Source: Bifidobacterium sp. ESL0800
Lineage (GTDB): Bacteria > Actinomycetota > Actinomycetes > Actinomycetales > Bifidobacteriaceae
Direction of reading: 5' to 3'
Length of the DNA: 64,000 bases
Assembly: GCF_029395355.1 (NCBI RefSeq)
Contig: NZ_CP113913.1
Coordinates: 1,488,001 to 1,552,000, forward strand
Below are positions 26,123 to 34,398 of this stretch, piece by piece. Made by a program: the position numbers and the translations under genes. Positions within the stretch are counted from its first letter, which is position 1, and each line of letters begins with the position of its first letter. The notes under the pieces are model-generated. The model was not told where the DNA came from and did not search any database. It saw only the letters and a list, made by a program, of their open reading frames with translations.

Positions 26123-26655
26123 GTAAATCAGTCAGTATTTTCAATGATGCTGCAACCATGGAGATACCGGACGATTTCGAGTGTGGTTCACCGCAAAAAA
26201 CATCGTTTCGGCAAAGAGGCGACATCGGCCAGCTCAAAAACAAACTTCGGATATGGCGCAGCTTATTACACGCAACGCGCATTGTCTCTTCGCGCATGTA
26301 CTTTTATAATCCGAACAAACCCGACACACGCATTGTTTGCTCGGATGCAGCCAATACAGCATGGCCTTCCGATTTAGCCCAAGCCACCAAAAGCCTTGAA
26401 AAAGCAGTATATACAACCTATAAAAACCCGACTGACGTCAAAACCACCATCCGCCACGACAAAAACGGCGAGCCGTTGCTTGCGATGGCATATAGCCTGA
26501 CGATTGAGACGGGAATATGGTACGTCTTGTTAATCACCTTACCGATTCGCGGGCATATGAATGGCATAACGATGAAATGTACAGCTGAAGATGCCGAAAT
26601 CCGATGGAACCAGTTCATGGCAGCCGCCGACTCCATCACGATTCTCAAACCCTGA
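26119..26655 (+). CDS. Hypothetical protein, possibly DcrB/PsbP-like fold
   Basis: A 178-residue protein from ATG 26119; GTG 26107 would add four residues. It opens with a short strand and IPDDFE and has a central RIVSSRMYFYNPNKPDTRIV. It ends in strands LAMAYSLTIETGIWYVLLIT and ITMKCTAEDAEIRWNQFMA before a final helix and SITIL. This order recalls DcrB/PsbP/DUF1795-like proteins, which end with a similar strand-helix-SI segment; the similarity is from reading alone. There is no signal peptide. The start overlaps the stop of the interrupted upstream gene (ATGA), suggesting translational coupling that the premature TAA would weaken. AGGAG at 26103-26107 is 11 to 12 bases upstream. Confidence 0.65.
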   Translation: MSKSVSIFNDAATMEIPDDFECGSPQKTSFRQRGDIGQLKNKLRIWRSLLHATRIVSSRMYFYNPNKPDTRIVCSDAANTAWPSDLAQATKSLEKAVYTTYKNPTDVKTTIRHDKNGEPLLAMAYSLTIETGIWYVLLITLPIRGHMNGITMKCTAEDAEIRWNQFMAAADSITILKP

Positions 26656-26690
26656 TATCGCCTCGTCGCTACGGCTGTGCGATTTCTTTG

Positions 26691-27533
26691 CTATCGCGGG
26701 CGCGTTGCGGCGACGCGACGGGCGCTGGCAGCCAGAGCGTCGATATGGGCGAGTTCGGCTTTTTGCGCGTCGCTTTGCTGCGGCCGGAACTCGCCATAAC
26801 GATGCGTGGCAGCGGCGTTGATGAGGAAGTCGGAAACCTTGGGGTTCTTGGGCAACAACGGGCCGTGCATGTAAGTGCCGATGACGTTGCGGACACGGGC
26901 GCCTTCACTATGATCCTCACCATTGTTGCCGCAACCCTCGTGGTCGACGCGGCCGAACGGTGTCACGCCGTCACGCAGGAACGTCTGGCCGGAATGGTTC
27001 TCGTAGCCGATGACATCGCCGAACTGGTCGGAATGCTCCAGCAGATTGCCGATCATACGCTTCTCGCGGCCTTCGGTATAGACGCCGAAAATGCCGATGC
27101 CGTCAAGTTTCGTGCCGTCGATGGTCTCGAAATACTCGCCGAAGAGCTGATACATGCCGCAGATCATCAGCATCGGCACGTCCTGTTGCGCCAAGGCACG
27201 CAAAGTGTCCGCCCGTTTGAAGAAGTCATCGGAAATCTTTTCCTGCCCGCTGTCCTGCCCGCCGCCGCCGAGAATCATATCGACATGCTCCGGCCACGGG
27301 TCACCTTGGTTATAGGCGTGGATGACCGGCTCGTAGCCATACAGCGCAAGCCGGCGCTTGATGGTGAGCACATTGCCCCAGTCGCCGTAGATGTTCATAT
27401 CCTTGGGATAGATGGACATCACGTCAATCGGACGGGCAGCCTGTGGCTCTTGCGAATCCTGCGAAGAAGCGTGCGAGGGCCGCATATGTTCGTTCCGGTT
27501 TTCGGTCTGATTTTCGGTCTGTTTATCAGCCAT
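26691..27533 (-). CDS. gatD: Lipid II isoglutaminyl synthase, glutamine amidotransferase subunit GatD
   Basis: A 280-residue class I glutamine amidotransferase of the CobB/CobQ type. After about 35 polar residues it reads MSIYPKDMNIYGDWGNVLTI. The nucleophile Cys is in MLMICGMYQLFGEYF, and the catalytic His is in GTYMHGPLLPKNP. With MurT it amidates D-glutamate of the stem peptide to D-isoglutamine. The start lies 5 bases after the murT stop and has GGGAAG upstream; the two genes are co-transcribed as in other Gram-positives. Confidence 0.94.
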   Translation of the reverse strand: MADKQTENQTENRNEHMRPSHASSQDSQEPQAARPIDVMSIYPKDMNIYGDWGNVLTIKRRLALYGYEPVIHAYNQGDPWPEHVDMILGGGGQDSGQEKISDDFFKRADTLRALAQQDVPMLMICGMYQLFGEYFETIDGTKLDGIGIFGVYTEGREKRMIGNLLEHSDQFGDVIGYENHSGQTFLRDGVTPFGRVDHEGCGNNGEDHSEGARVRNVIGTYMHGPLLPKNPKVSDFLINAAATHRYGEFRPQQSDAQKAELAHIDALAASARRVAATRPR

Positions 27534-27538
27534 CACGT

Positions 27539-29197
27539 TCACTTCCCCACCCCGGCGTCGGCGACTTCGGCGTATTTGCCGAGCTCCGAGCGCACCTTGA
27601 GCATCGCGGTATACGTGCAATAGATATGTTTCGGCGTGCCGGGATCGGTCGTGACGAATTTGCGCACGGCCTCCTCGACGTTCGTATCGGTCTGCCCGAC
27701 CGTGACACCTTCATATTCCAGCCGCAACGCCATATCCCACGCGCGTACGCCCGATACCATCTTCACACCGGTATCGCGCAGCGAAGTGAAATCGACATCC
27801 CAGAGCCAACTCATATCGCGCCCGTCGGCATATTCGTCATTGATGACGATCATCGTATCGTGACCGACAGGTGCGAAACTCGAAAGCGACATCCTGAAAC
27901 CCATCGGGTTCTTGACCAACAGCAGCTCGACCGGAGCGCCGTCGACCTCGATGACTTCGCCGCGCCCGAAAGCCGGGGTGACGCGTGAAAGGGCGCGCAT
28001 CAGGCGTTCGTCGCGGGCCCTGGGCAAGGTGGTGTCCGCGTTCTTGATCTGCTCGGTGACCGCACGGACGACCGCGAGCGCCGCAGCCGCGTTGAAGAGA
28101 TTATAGACGCCCTCGAGCTGGACCGTGGTCTCGAATTCGGCGTCGTCCATCACGAATTCCGCCTCGTGGTCGCCCACACGGCTGAGCACCACATCCGCGA
28201 GACGCTGGGAAGCCAACGAATCCGCCAAAGCCAAGGAAGCGGAAACCGTCTCCCGCGCGTCGAGCTTGGGGATAATCCTGTTGCCTGACGAATCGAAGGT
28301 ATCATGCGGGTTTGGACCGCCTGCCTGTTGGCTGGCTGGCTCGTCAGAAGCCACTGCCGTCCTTACTGCGGACGCCCCGTCTTGACTTGCACAATCAGCC
28401 CCACGACCGGAAGATTCCTCGACTACGTCACTTTCGACATGTGCGCTGGTACCTGCGCCAGCAGTGGCAACGGCACTGGCCAATGCCGTGTTGACACCCT
28501 GCACATTCGCCGCGGCTTTCTGCGCCGCAGACAAATCCCCGGCATGCATGTCATCGTCGGAGGGGAACAGTTTGCGCAGCTCGTCGGAAAGCCCGAAATA
28601 ACGGACCTGCGTGCCCTGCGGCACCACGTGGGCGAGCGCTGCGATTCGTCGGTCCTCACGGTTCAAGACCACGGTTCCGGTCGTACTGGCAGCGACGTGG
28701 CTTAGGAGCCGGGCCGTATTGTCGATCTCGCCGAAGCGGTCGAGCTGGTCGCGCATGACATTCAGAAGCAAGGAATACCGCGGCTTGACCTGCTGCACGA
28801 AATGTACCGCATACGCCTCATCGAGCTCCAGCACCGCGATGTCGGCATCAAGCTTGCCCCCAGCCGAAACTTCGGTCAAGAGCGCCGAAACGACGCCACG
28901 GGTGAAGTTGGAGCCGGTGGGGTTGGTGAACACCTTGAGATTGAGGTCGTTCAGGATCGAGGCGATCATGCGGGTGGTCGTGGTCTTGCCGTTGGTTCCC
29001 GAAACCAGAACGACGCCGTAAGGCAACTGACCAAGCGTACGCGCCAAAAAAGTCGGGTCGATTTTCTCCACGACTTCGCCAGGCAACGCGCTGCCGCCGT
29101 GGTGGAGCAGGCGCGAAAGCCCACGGACGGCCTTGCCGATGGTGGGCGTGGCGAATGCTGTCCAAGGCTTGTGCAGCGTTGAAGTTTCGTTGGACAT
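27539..29197 (-). CDS. murT: Lipid II isoglutaminyl synthase, MurT subunit (Mur ligase family)
   Basis: A 552-residue Mur-ligase-like protein. GVVLVSGTNGKTTTTRM (near residue 68) is the ATP loop, followed by NPTGSNFTRGVVSALL and ELDEAYAVHF of the central domain. The C-terminal DUF1727 domain has LLLVKNPMGFRMSLSSF and MIVINDEYADGRDMSWLWDVDF. It should activate the D-Glu carboxylate and receive ammonia from GatD. The characterised pneumococcal and staphylococcal MurT carry a Cys4 zinc ribbon; here that region (about residues 202-360) is a long Ala/Ser/Asp-rich insert with one Cys. ATG 29197 has AAGGA at good spacing; ATG 29254 is a possible alternative. Confidence 0.93.
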   Translation of the reverse strand: MSNETSTLHKPWTAFATPTIGKAVRGLSRLLHHGGSALPGEVVEKIDPTFLARTLGQLPYGVVLVSGTNGKTTTTRMIASILNDLNLKVFTNPTGSNFTRGVVSALLTEVSAGGKLDADIAVLELDEAYAVHFVQQVKPRYSLLLNVMRDQLDRFGEIDNTARLLSHVAASTTGTVVLNREDRRIAALAHVVPQGTQVRYFGLSDELRKLFPSDDDMHAGDLSAAQKAAANVQGVNTALASAVATAGAGTSAHVESDVVEESSGRGADCASQDGASAVRTAVASDEPASQQAGGPNPHDTFDSSGNRIIPKLDARETVSASLALADSLASQRLADVVLSRVGDHEAEFVMDDAEFETTVQLEGVYNLFNAAAALAVVRAVTEQIKNADTTLPRARDERLMRALSRVTPAFGRGEVIEVDGAPVELLLVKNPMGFRMSLSSFAPVGHDTMIVINDEYADGRDMSWLWDVDFTSLRDTGVKMVSGVRAWDMALRLEYEGVTVGQTDTNVEEAVRKFVTTDPGTPKHIYCTYTAMLKVRSELGKYAEVADAGVGK

Positions 29198-29328
29198 GTC
29201 GTGTTCCTTACCGTCGGCAAGCGCATCTGCGCTGCTGTTGTCACGAATATTCATGATTCATCGACCTTCTATAACCGTACCCGCTGAACCGACGATTGGC
29301 CGAAAAGCTTTGTGTGGTATAGCGACCA

Positions 29329-30768
29329 TCAGATCCCCTGGTTGAAATCCTGCGGCATATCGTGGAAGCGGGAGTATTCGCCCTGGAAGGCCAGCGGGAA
29401 TGTGCCGGTTTTGCCGTTACGGTGCTTGGCCAGGATGATGTCGGCCTCGCCTGGCCGGTCCTCCTCGTTGTAGAAGTCGGGGCGGTGGACCAGGAAAACC
29501 ACGTCGGCGTCCTGCTCGATGGAGCCGGATTCACGCAAGTCGGCGAGCTGCGGCTTCTTGTCGTTACGCATCTCGGGGCCGCGGTTGAGCTGAGAAAGCG
29601 CGACCACCGGCACCTCAAGCTCCTTGGCGAGCAGCTTCAGCGCACGCGAGAAGCCGGAGACCTCCTGCTGGCGGCTCTCCTCCTGCTTGCCCGAGCTCAT
29701 CAGCTGCAGGTAATCGATGATGACCAGCTTCAGGTCGTTGGTCTGCTTCAGGCGACGGCATTTCGCGCGAATCTCCATCAGGCTCATGTTCGGGCTGTCG
29801 TCGAGGAAGAGCGGCGCGTTCTGCATGGCGGTCCAGAAGTCGTTCAACGTGTTCCAGCGCTCCGGGGTCAAACTGTCGTTGTCCGCGCGGCGCAGGGCGA
29901 CCAGCGGGATGCCGGTTTCGGCGGAGATGATACGCTGGGCCAGCTCGGTTTTGCTCATTTCAAGCGAGAAGATGACGGTGGTCAGGTTATTGTGCAGCGC
30001 GGCCGAACGCGCGAAATCCACGCCCAGCGTCGACTTGCCCATTGCCGGGCGGCCGGCGACCACGATCATCTGGCCGGGCTGCAGTCCCTGCGTCTCGTCG
30101 TCGATGCCCTTGAAACCGGTGGGCACACCCTTCTCAATGGTGCCGTTCTGCAAGGCGTCGAGCTGGTCGAGCGCATCGTGGACCACCGGACCGATGGCCT
30201 CGTAATCCTGCCGCACCTTGCCGACGCTCATCTCGTAGACCTCGGACTGGGCCAAATTCACCACATCTTCGGCCTGCGAACCTTCCGCGGAATAGCCGAG
30301 CTGTGCGATTTTCGTGCCGGCGGCGATGACATTACGCAGGATGGCCCGCTGGTGGACGATCTCGGCGTAATACGTAGCGTTGGCCGCGGTCGGCACGGCG
30401 GCCACCAGGCTGTGCAGGTAATCGGCACCGCCCACCTTTTCGAGGTTGCCGTCTTTTAAGAGCGTGTTGGCGACCAGCACCGCGTCGACGGGCTCCGAGG
30501 CCGAAAACAGCGTGATGATCGCTTCGTAGATGGTCTGATGCTTGGGCTGGTAGAAATCGGTGACGTCGATCATCTGCGAGACCTCGCCGATGGCGTCCTT
30601 GCTCATCAGCATCCCGCCCAATACGGCCATTTCCGCGTCGTCGTCGTGCGGAGGAACACGGTCGAACAACGTCACATTGCTCGCGGAAGTGTCGCCGTTG
30701 AAGGTATCTTTACGTGAATTGAAGTCGCGGTTCGAACGCGTCGAGTCCCAGGAATTTCCGTCAGCCAT
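29329..30768 (-). CDS. dnaB: Replicative DNA helicase
   Basis: A 479-residue hexameric helicase that unwinds DNA at the replication fork. The N-terminal domain starts about residue 35 (VPPHDDDAEMAVLGGMLMSKDAIGEV in pieces). The RecA-like domain has Walker A GRPAMGKSTLG, Walker B LKLVIIDYLQLM, and the DnaB motif LSQLNRGPEMR followed by DLRESGSIEQDADVV. There is no intein. The start is uncertain: ATG 30768 and an in-frame TTG at 30786 both lack good ribosome sites. Upstream lies a cluster of DnaA-box-like sites, which may tie expression to initiation control. Confidence 0.96.
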   Translation of the reverse strand: MADGNSWDSTRSNRDFNSRKDTFNGDTSASNVTLFDRVPPHDDDAEMAVLGGMLMSKDAIGEVSQMIDVTDFYQPKHQTIYEAIITLFSASEPVDAVLVANTLLKDGNLEKVGGADYLHSLVAAVPTAANATYYAEIVHQRAILRNVIAAGTKIAQLGYSAEGSQAEDVVNLAQSEVYEMSVGKVRQDYEAIGPVVHDALDQLDALQNGTIEKGVPTGFKGIDDETQGLQPGQMIVVAGRPAMGKSTLGVDFARSAALHNNLTTVIFSLEMSKTELAQRIISAETGIPLVALRRADNDSLTPERWNTLNDFWTAMQNAPLFLDDSPNMSLMEIRAKCRRLKQTNDLKLVIIDYLQLMSSGKQEESRQQEVSGFSRALKLLAKELEVPVVALSQLNRGPEMRNDKKPQLADLRESGSIEQDADVVFLVHRPDFYNEEDRPGEADIILAKHRNGKTGTFPLAFQGEYSRFHDMPQDFNQGI

Positions 30769-30901
30769 GCCGTCAAGCTTAACCAAGCTGCCGTAAAAAA
30801 TCTGCGTTTCGAGGGCTCTTCCTCCGAAAGCTCTACAACATCACAGCAAGAATGTTCGTTTCGGTTTCGACCTCACATTGCGACACGCACGGACTTTTCT
30901 G

Positions 30902-30989
30902 TGTGGATAGAAAAATAAGTTATCCACATTTTGGGCGTGTCACTGGGGACAATGCACAGAGTTATCCACACTATGGGGATAACTCTGTG
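30902..30989. promoter_or_regulatory. DnaA-box cluster and palindrome upstream of dnaB
   Basis: TGTGGATAG (30902-30910), TTATCCACA (30920-30928) and TTATCCACA (30962-30970) are DnaA-box sequences, the last two perfect. The third lies within an inverted repeat, CACAGAGTTATCC (30955-30967) with GGATAACTCTGTG (30977-30989). The cluster is 130-220 bases upstream of dnaB. This is more likely a regulatory cluster than oriC, because dnaA and dnaN are not nearby. DnaA binding is inferred from consensus. Confidence 0.65.
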
Positions 30990-31165
30990 AACAACATGGG
31001 GATAGATACCGCACTCACCGATGTTGACTTGCATAATATCGTATCTCGTGATAGCTTCTTCATCTTTTGAAAAGAGCAACAGCAGATATATTCTCTACAC
31101 AATTTCGCGACGATATTGCTAAATTCTGTCGTAAAATTACCGATGAAATTCCGCCGAAACAATAT

Positions 31166-31202
31166 CGAAAATCTCCCCGTCGGAACATCCGGCGAGGAGA
31201 TT
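31166..31202 (-). terminator. Terminator of murA
   Basis: AATCTCC (31170-31176) pairs with GGAGATT (31196-31202), with further pairing inside, about 30 bases past the murA stop. TTTT follows on the reverse strand. Confidence 0.65.
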
Positions 31203-31230
31203 ACGAAACGTTACGAAGCCCTGTTTAGCC

Positions 31231-32571
31231 TCAGTCGATATCGGCGCCGAGGGCGGCGAGCTTGCCGCGGAAGTCGGCGTAACCGCGGTCGATCAGGCTG
31301 ATGCCCTGCACGTTCGACGGGCCCTTGGCCGCGAGCGCCGCGATGAGGTGGCTGAAGCCGCCGCGCAGGTCGGGCACATCGATATCGCGCCCCTCGAGCG
31401 GCGTGGGCCCGAAGATGACGGCGGAATGCTTGTAATTGCGCTGCTGGAAGCGACACGGCAGGCTGCCGAGGCATTCGCGGTAGAGCTGGATGGTCGCGCC
31501 CATCTTCACCAGCGGCTTGGTGAAGCCGAAACGGTTCTCGTAGACGGTCTCGTGCACGATCGAGAGGCCGTTGGCCTGGGTCAGAGCCACGACGAGCGGC
31601 TGCTGCCAATCGGTCATGAAGCCGGGGTGCACGTCGGTCTCGATGGCCACAGGCTTCAAGTCCCCGCCCGGATGCCAGAAACGGATGCCCTCGTCGGTGA
31701 CGTCGAACTCGCCGCCTATCTTGCGGTAGACGTTCAAGAAAGTCATCATCTCGGGCTGTGTGGCACCTTTCACGAAGATGTCGCCATGGGTGGCCAGCGC
31801 GGCCGAAGCCCAACTCGCGGCCTCGATGCGGTCGGTCAGCGCGGTGTGGGTGAAGCCCTTGAGCTCCTTGACGCCTTCGATGCGGAAAGTGCGGTCGACG
31901 TCGACGGAGATGATCGCGCCCATTTTCTGCAGCACGGCGACCAAGTCCATGATCTCGGGCTCGGTGGCCGCGCCGGAAAGCTCGGTCTTGCCCTCGGCCT
32001 GGACGGCGGCGAGCAGGGTCTGCTCGGTGGCGCCGACGGACGGATAGGGCAGGTGGATCTTCGCGCCGTGCAGGCCGTCGGGCGCGGTGATATGGATGCC
32101 GTCGGCATGTTCCTTGTCGACGTTCGCGCCAAGCCGACGCAGGGTCTCCAAATGGAAGTCGATCGGCCGGCCGCCGATATTGCACCCGCCGAGCTGCGGG
32201 ATAAACGCCTCGCCCAAGCGGTGCAGCAACGGGCCGGAGAAGAGAATCGGAATGCGCGAGGAACCGGAGAGCGTGTCCACGTCGGCCACGTCTGCGAGGC
32301 GGACGTTGGTCGCGTCGATCTTCAACGTGCCCTTGTCGTCGTTCCAATCGACGGTCGCGCCGTGCAGACGCAGCAAATCGGAAACCACGTGCACATCGCG
32401 AATCTCGGGAACGTTCTTCAGCACGGAGACGCCTGGCGCGAGCAGTGCGGCCACCATGGCCTTGCTTACGAAATTCTTGGCGCCGCGCACCTTGATGGTG
32501 CCATTGAGCGGTTTGCCGCCTTCGACGTGCAGGACGTCTTTTGTGGTATCTGCGTTACTTGCCAAAGCCAA
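31231..32571 (-). CDS. murA: UDP-N-acetylglucosamine 1-carboxyvinyltransferase
   Basis: A 446-residue enzyme for the first committed step of peptidoglycan synthesis, transfer of enolpyruvate from PEP to UDP-GlcNAc. VRGAKNFVSKAMVAALLAPG supplies the Lys-Asn pair near residue 31, with an unusual FVSKAM where many MurA read AALPIL. SRIPILFSGPLLHRLG and LGGCNIGGRPIDFH follow, the latter with the catalytic Cys that fosfomycin alkylates. DRIEAAS, ENRFGFTKPLVKMGA and DLRGGFSHLIAAL complete the family motifs. The length is typical (about 420-450). It is a single gene with its own terminator. Confidence 0.93.
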   Translation of the reverse strand: MALASNADTTKDVLHVEGGKPLNGTIKVRGAKNFVSKAMVAALLAPGVSVLKNVPEIRDVHVVSDLLRLHGATVDWNDDKGTLKIDATNVRLADVADVDTLSGSSRIPILFSGPLLHRLGEAFIPQLGGCNIGGRPIDFHLETLRRLGANVDKEHADGIHITAPDGLHGAKIHLPYPSVGATEQTLLAAVQAEGKTELSGAATEPEIMDLVAVLQKMGAIISVDVDRTFRIEGVKELKGFTHTALTDRIEAASWASAALATHGDIFVKGATQPEMMTFLNVYRKIGGEFDVTDEGIRFWHPGGDLKPVAIETDVHPGFMTDWQQPLVVALTQANGLSIVHETVYENRFGFTKPLVKMGATIQLYRECLGSLPCRFQQRNYKHSAVIFGPTPLEGRDIDVPDLRGGFSHLIAALAAKGPSNVQGISLIDRGYADFRGKLAALGADID

Positions 32572-32706
32572 CCTCTTTCGTTGTCACCACTATGCTACGC
32601 GGAGCACACTAATTAGATGTTCATACCCAGTGTGCCACAGCGGTTGTGGCGGCTCGGTGAAGCAAGGTCGAAATGCGCCCGAGGCCGAACGACGATAGAC
32701 AATCTT

Positions 32707-33021
32707 TTAGATATGCCCGGCCGCAACACCCTTTCCGGAACATCCCACCGTTTTCAGACCAAGCGCAATAAGATCGCGAATAACCTCCGTTCTTCTCTTA
32801 CCTTCGCTTTTCGCCACACCTTCAACAGCTTGAAGCTGAGCCTCGCTGAGCCTTATACCGACAGTTCGCATCGGCTCTTTATATAGACGGGGACGGCCGT
32901 ATCGCCTTCTCGTTTTCGTTCGCCCCGCTCTGCCCACATATATGCCTCGTTGCGCATCATTCGCCCAAGAATCAATGGAATCCATGGAAATGACGTTCCC
33001 GTTTTTGTCGTGATATACCAT
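32707..33021 (-). CDS. Ribbon-helix-helix antitoxin-like protein
   Basis: A 104-residue protein. The C-terminal half, MRTVGIRLSEAQLQAVEGVA followed by KSEGKRRTEVIRDLIALGL, is a ribbon-helix-helix (CopG/MetJ-like) DNA-binding segment. The N-terminal half is Arg-rich and polar. The start at 33021 overlaps the preceding gene by 50 bases; ATG 32985 is an alternative. The overlap and the toxin-like upstream gene indicate a type II toxin-antitoxin pair in toxin-first order. The specific family name is uncertain. Confidence 0.7.
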   Translation of the reverse strand: MVYHDKNGNVISMDSIDSWANDAQRGIYVGRAGRTKTRRRYGRPRLYKEPMRTVGIRLSEAQLQAVEGVAKSEGKRRTEVIRDLIALGLKTVGCSGKGVAAGHI

Positions 33022-33370
33022 GCTGATTTCCTCCCAAAATATACTGCGTTTCCCATTTGCCGACGTTCATTTCACTGAGAAATTTCTTCGTACACTGCAT
33101 CGCGTGAAACACAATATACGTTTCGTGTCGATTGTTGTGTCCGTCGCCGGATCCTTCTTCCCTTTCCCGATAATCAATAAAAGCTAGCATTTCGAGCGCA
33201 CGCCCAGTATCGTCGAAGCCAACTGCCATATACTGCGTAGGCTCTTTGGAAAAACGGGGTGTCAGATGTCGATATCTCTTAAACGCGTATTCGACATTCT
33301 TCTTGGTCACATCCGGATGATTTTCAGATACTCTGTCCAAGACCTCGACGTCCACGCTCGCCTCCTTCAA
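32972..33370 (-). CDS. Probable toxin partner (BrnT/DUF4258-like)
   Basis: A 132-residue protein with VTKKNVEYAFKRYRHLTPRF, then YMAVGFDDTGRALEMLAFID and a C-terminal ETYIVFHAMQCTKKFL. The layout, a 'helix with ENVEYA-like motif' then 'avGfD..GR.lEmla', resembles small actinobacterial toxin components near the RelE/BrnT fold (DUF4258). It overlaps the ribbon-helix-helix gene by 50 bases. It would act as an RNase if the assignment is right. The start has CAAAGG-like weak support only. Family recognition is from pattern memory. Confidence 0.6.
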   Translation of the reverse strand: MKEASVDVEVLDRVSENHPDVTKKNVEYAFKRYRHLTPRFSKEPTQYMAVGFDDTGRALEMLAFIDYREREEGSGDGHNNRHETYIVFHAMQCTKKFLSEMNVGKWETQYILGGNQHGISRQKRERHFHGFH

Positions 33371-33424
33371 TTTCAGTATACATTTTCGTGCACGAAAATC
33401 AAAACATGTTAATCAAAAGAATAT

Positions 33425-33445
33425 GGCGGGATGATCAATCCCGCC
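33425..33445 (-). terminator. Terminator of the leu genes
   Basis: GGCGGGAT (33425-33432) pairs with ATCCCGCC (33438-33445) around a 5-base loop, just past the leuD stop on the reverse strand. A moderately T-rich stretch follows. Confidence 0.65.
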
Positions 33446-33463
33446 ACTTAACAAAATTGAGCT

Positions 33464-34147
33464 TTAAGCACCAATGGGTCCGGCCCACAATCCATCATCC
33501 TCAACCGGACGGGCGGACCGGACCGGGCGCTCGGGGGCATGACGCTCAGGGAGGGTCTTGGGCTTGAAGGGGAAACGCTCGGCGCGCATCGCCTCGTAGG
33601 CGGCGATGGCGTCCTCGTGCTGCAGCGTCAGATCGATGTCGTCGTAACCGTTCATCAGGCGCCAGCGCGTGTAATCGTTGACGTCGAAGGGCAGGGTGAC
33701 GTCGCCGCAGGTCACGGTGCGCTCCCCCAGATCGACAGTCATGTCGCGGCCTGGTTCCTCCTCCAAGAGCTTCCAGAGCAATTCGACGCTCTCCTGCGGC
33801 ATGATCGCGGCCAGTACGCCGTTCTTGGCGGTATTGCCGTAGAAGATGTCCGCGAAACGTGGACTGATGATGACGCGGAACCCGTAGTCACGCAGCGCCC
33901 ACACGGCGTGCTCGCGCGACGAACCGATGCCGAAATCGGGGCCGGCGACCAGAATCCTGCCCTTGCCTTGGTATTCAGGCTTGTTCAGAATGAACTCCGG
34001 ATCGCGACGCCACGCATAAAACAGCGCGTCCTCGAAGCCTGTCTTGGTCACCCTCTTCAAAAAGACCGCGGGAATGATCTGATCGGTGTCGACGTTCGAA
34101 CGCCGAAGCGGGACGCCGACGCCGGTAACCTTCGTAAGTTTCTCCAT
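33464..34147 (-). CDS. leuD: 3-isopropylmalate dehydratase, small subunit
   Basis: A 227-residue small subunit of isopropylmalate isomerase in leucine biosynthesis. [20 protein letters not shown] opens the protein as in all LeuD, and [16 protein letters not shown] is the swivel-domain signature near residue 70. The last 25 residues form an Arg/Pro-rich tail. ATG 34147 is preceded by AAAAGG. It is downstream of leuC on the same strand, but 251 bases separate the two, longer than usual, and that gap carries inverted repeats. Confidence 0.96.
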   Translation of the reverse strand: MEKLTKVTGVGVPLRRSNVDTDQIIPAVFLKRVTKTGFEDALFYAWRRDPEFILNKPEYQGKGRILVAGPDFGIGSSREHAVWALRDYGFRVIISPRFADIFYGNTAKNGVLAAIMPQESVELLWKLLEEEPGRDMTVDLGERTVTCGDVTLPFDVNDYTRWRLMNGYDDIDLTLQHEDAIAAYEAMRAERFPFKPKTLPERHAPERPVRSARPVEDDGLWAGPIGA

Positions 34148-34255
34148 AATATTTTCCTTTTCTATCAATGTCTTCACATACCGATGTCGCTCGCCCGATA
34201 ACATCGCCAAACTTCACCCGTCCCATATCGCACATTTCGCACACGCCGATGAAAT

Positions 34256-34338
34256 AAGTGCGAATTATCCGGCCCAATCCGCACTTTTTTCACTCGCCGG
34301 GTTGAAAAGTGCGAATTACTTGACTAATTCGCACTTTT
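34256..34338. repeat. Two palindromes inside the leuC-leuD gap
   Basis: The first is AAGTGCGAATT (34256-34266) with AATCCGCACTT (34276-34286). The second is AAAAGTGCGAATTA (34305-34318) with TAATTCGCACTTTT (34325-34338), perfect over 14 bp. Centres are about 51 bp apart. CGCACATTTCGCACACG is also repeated in near-identical form at each end. They may attenuate or process the leuCD transcript. Confidence 0.8.
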
Positions 34339-34398
34339 CGCACACGAAAGTACGGAATGTGCAGGATAGGGAGCCGACCGAGCAGACGCAGTTGCCCG

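Noticed and set aside
26119..26655. Type VII secretion chaperone or effector
   Set aside because: The upstream coiled-coil gene prompted the idea, but there is no WXG motif, no EccC-type ATPase and no other secretion gene nearby.
30902..30989. Chromosomal replication origin
   Set aside because: DnaA boxes are present, but dnaA, dnaN and rpmH are not nearby and there is no long AT-rich unwinding region. A regulatory cluster upstream of dnaB is the simpler reading.
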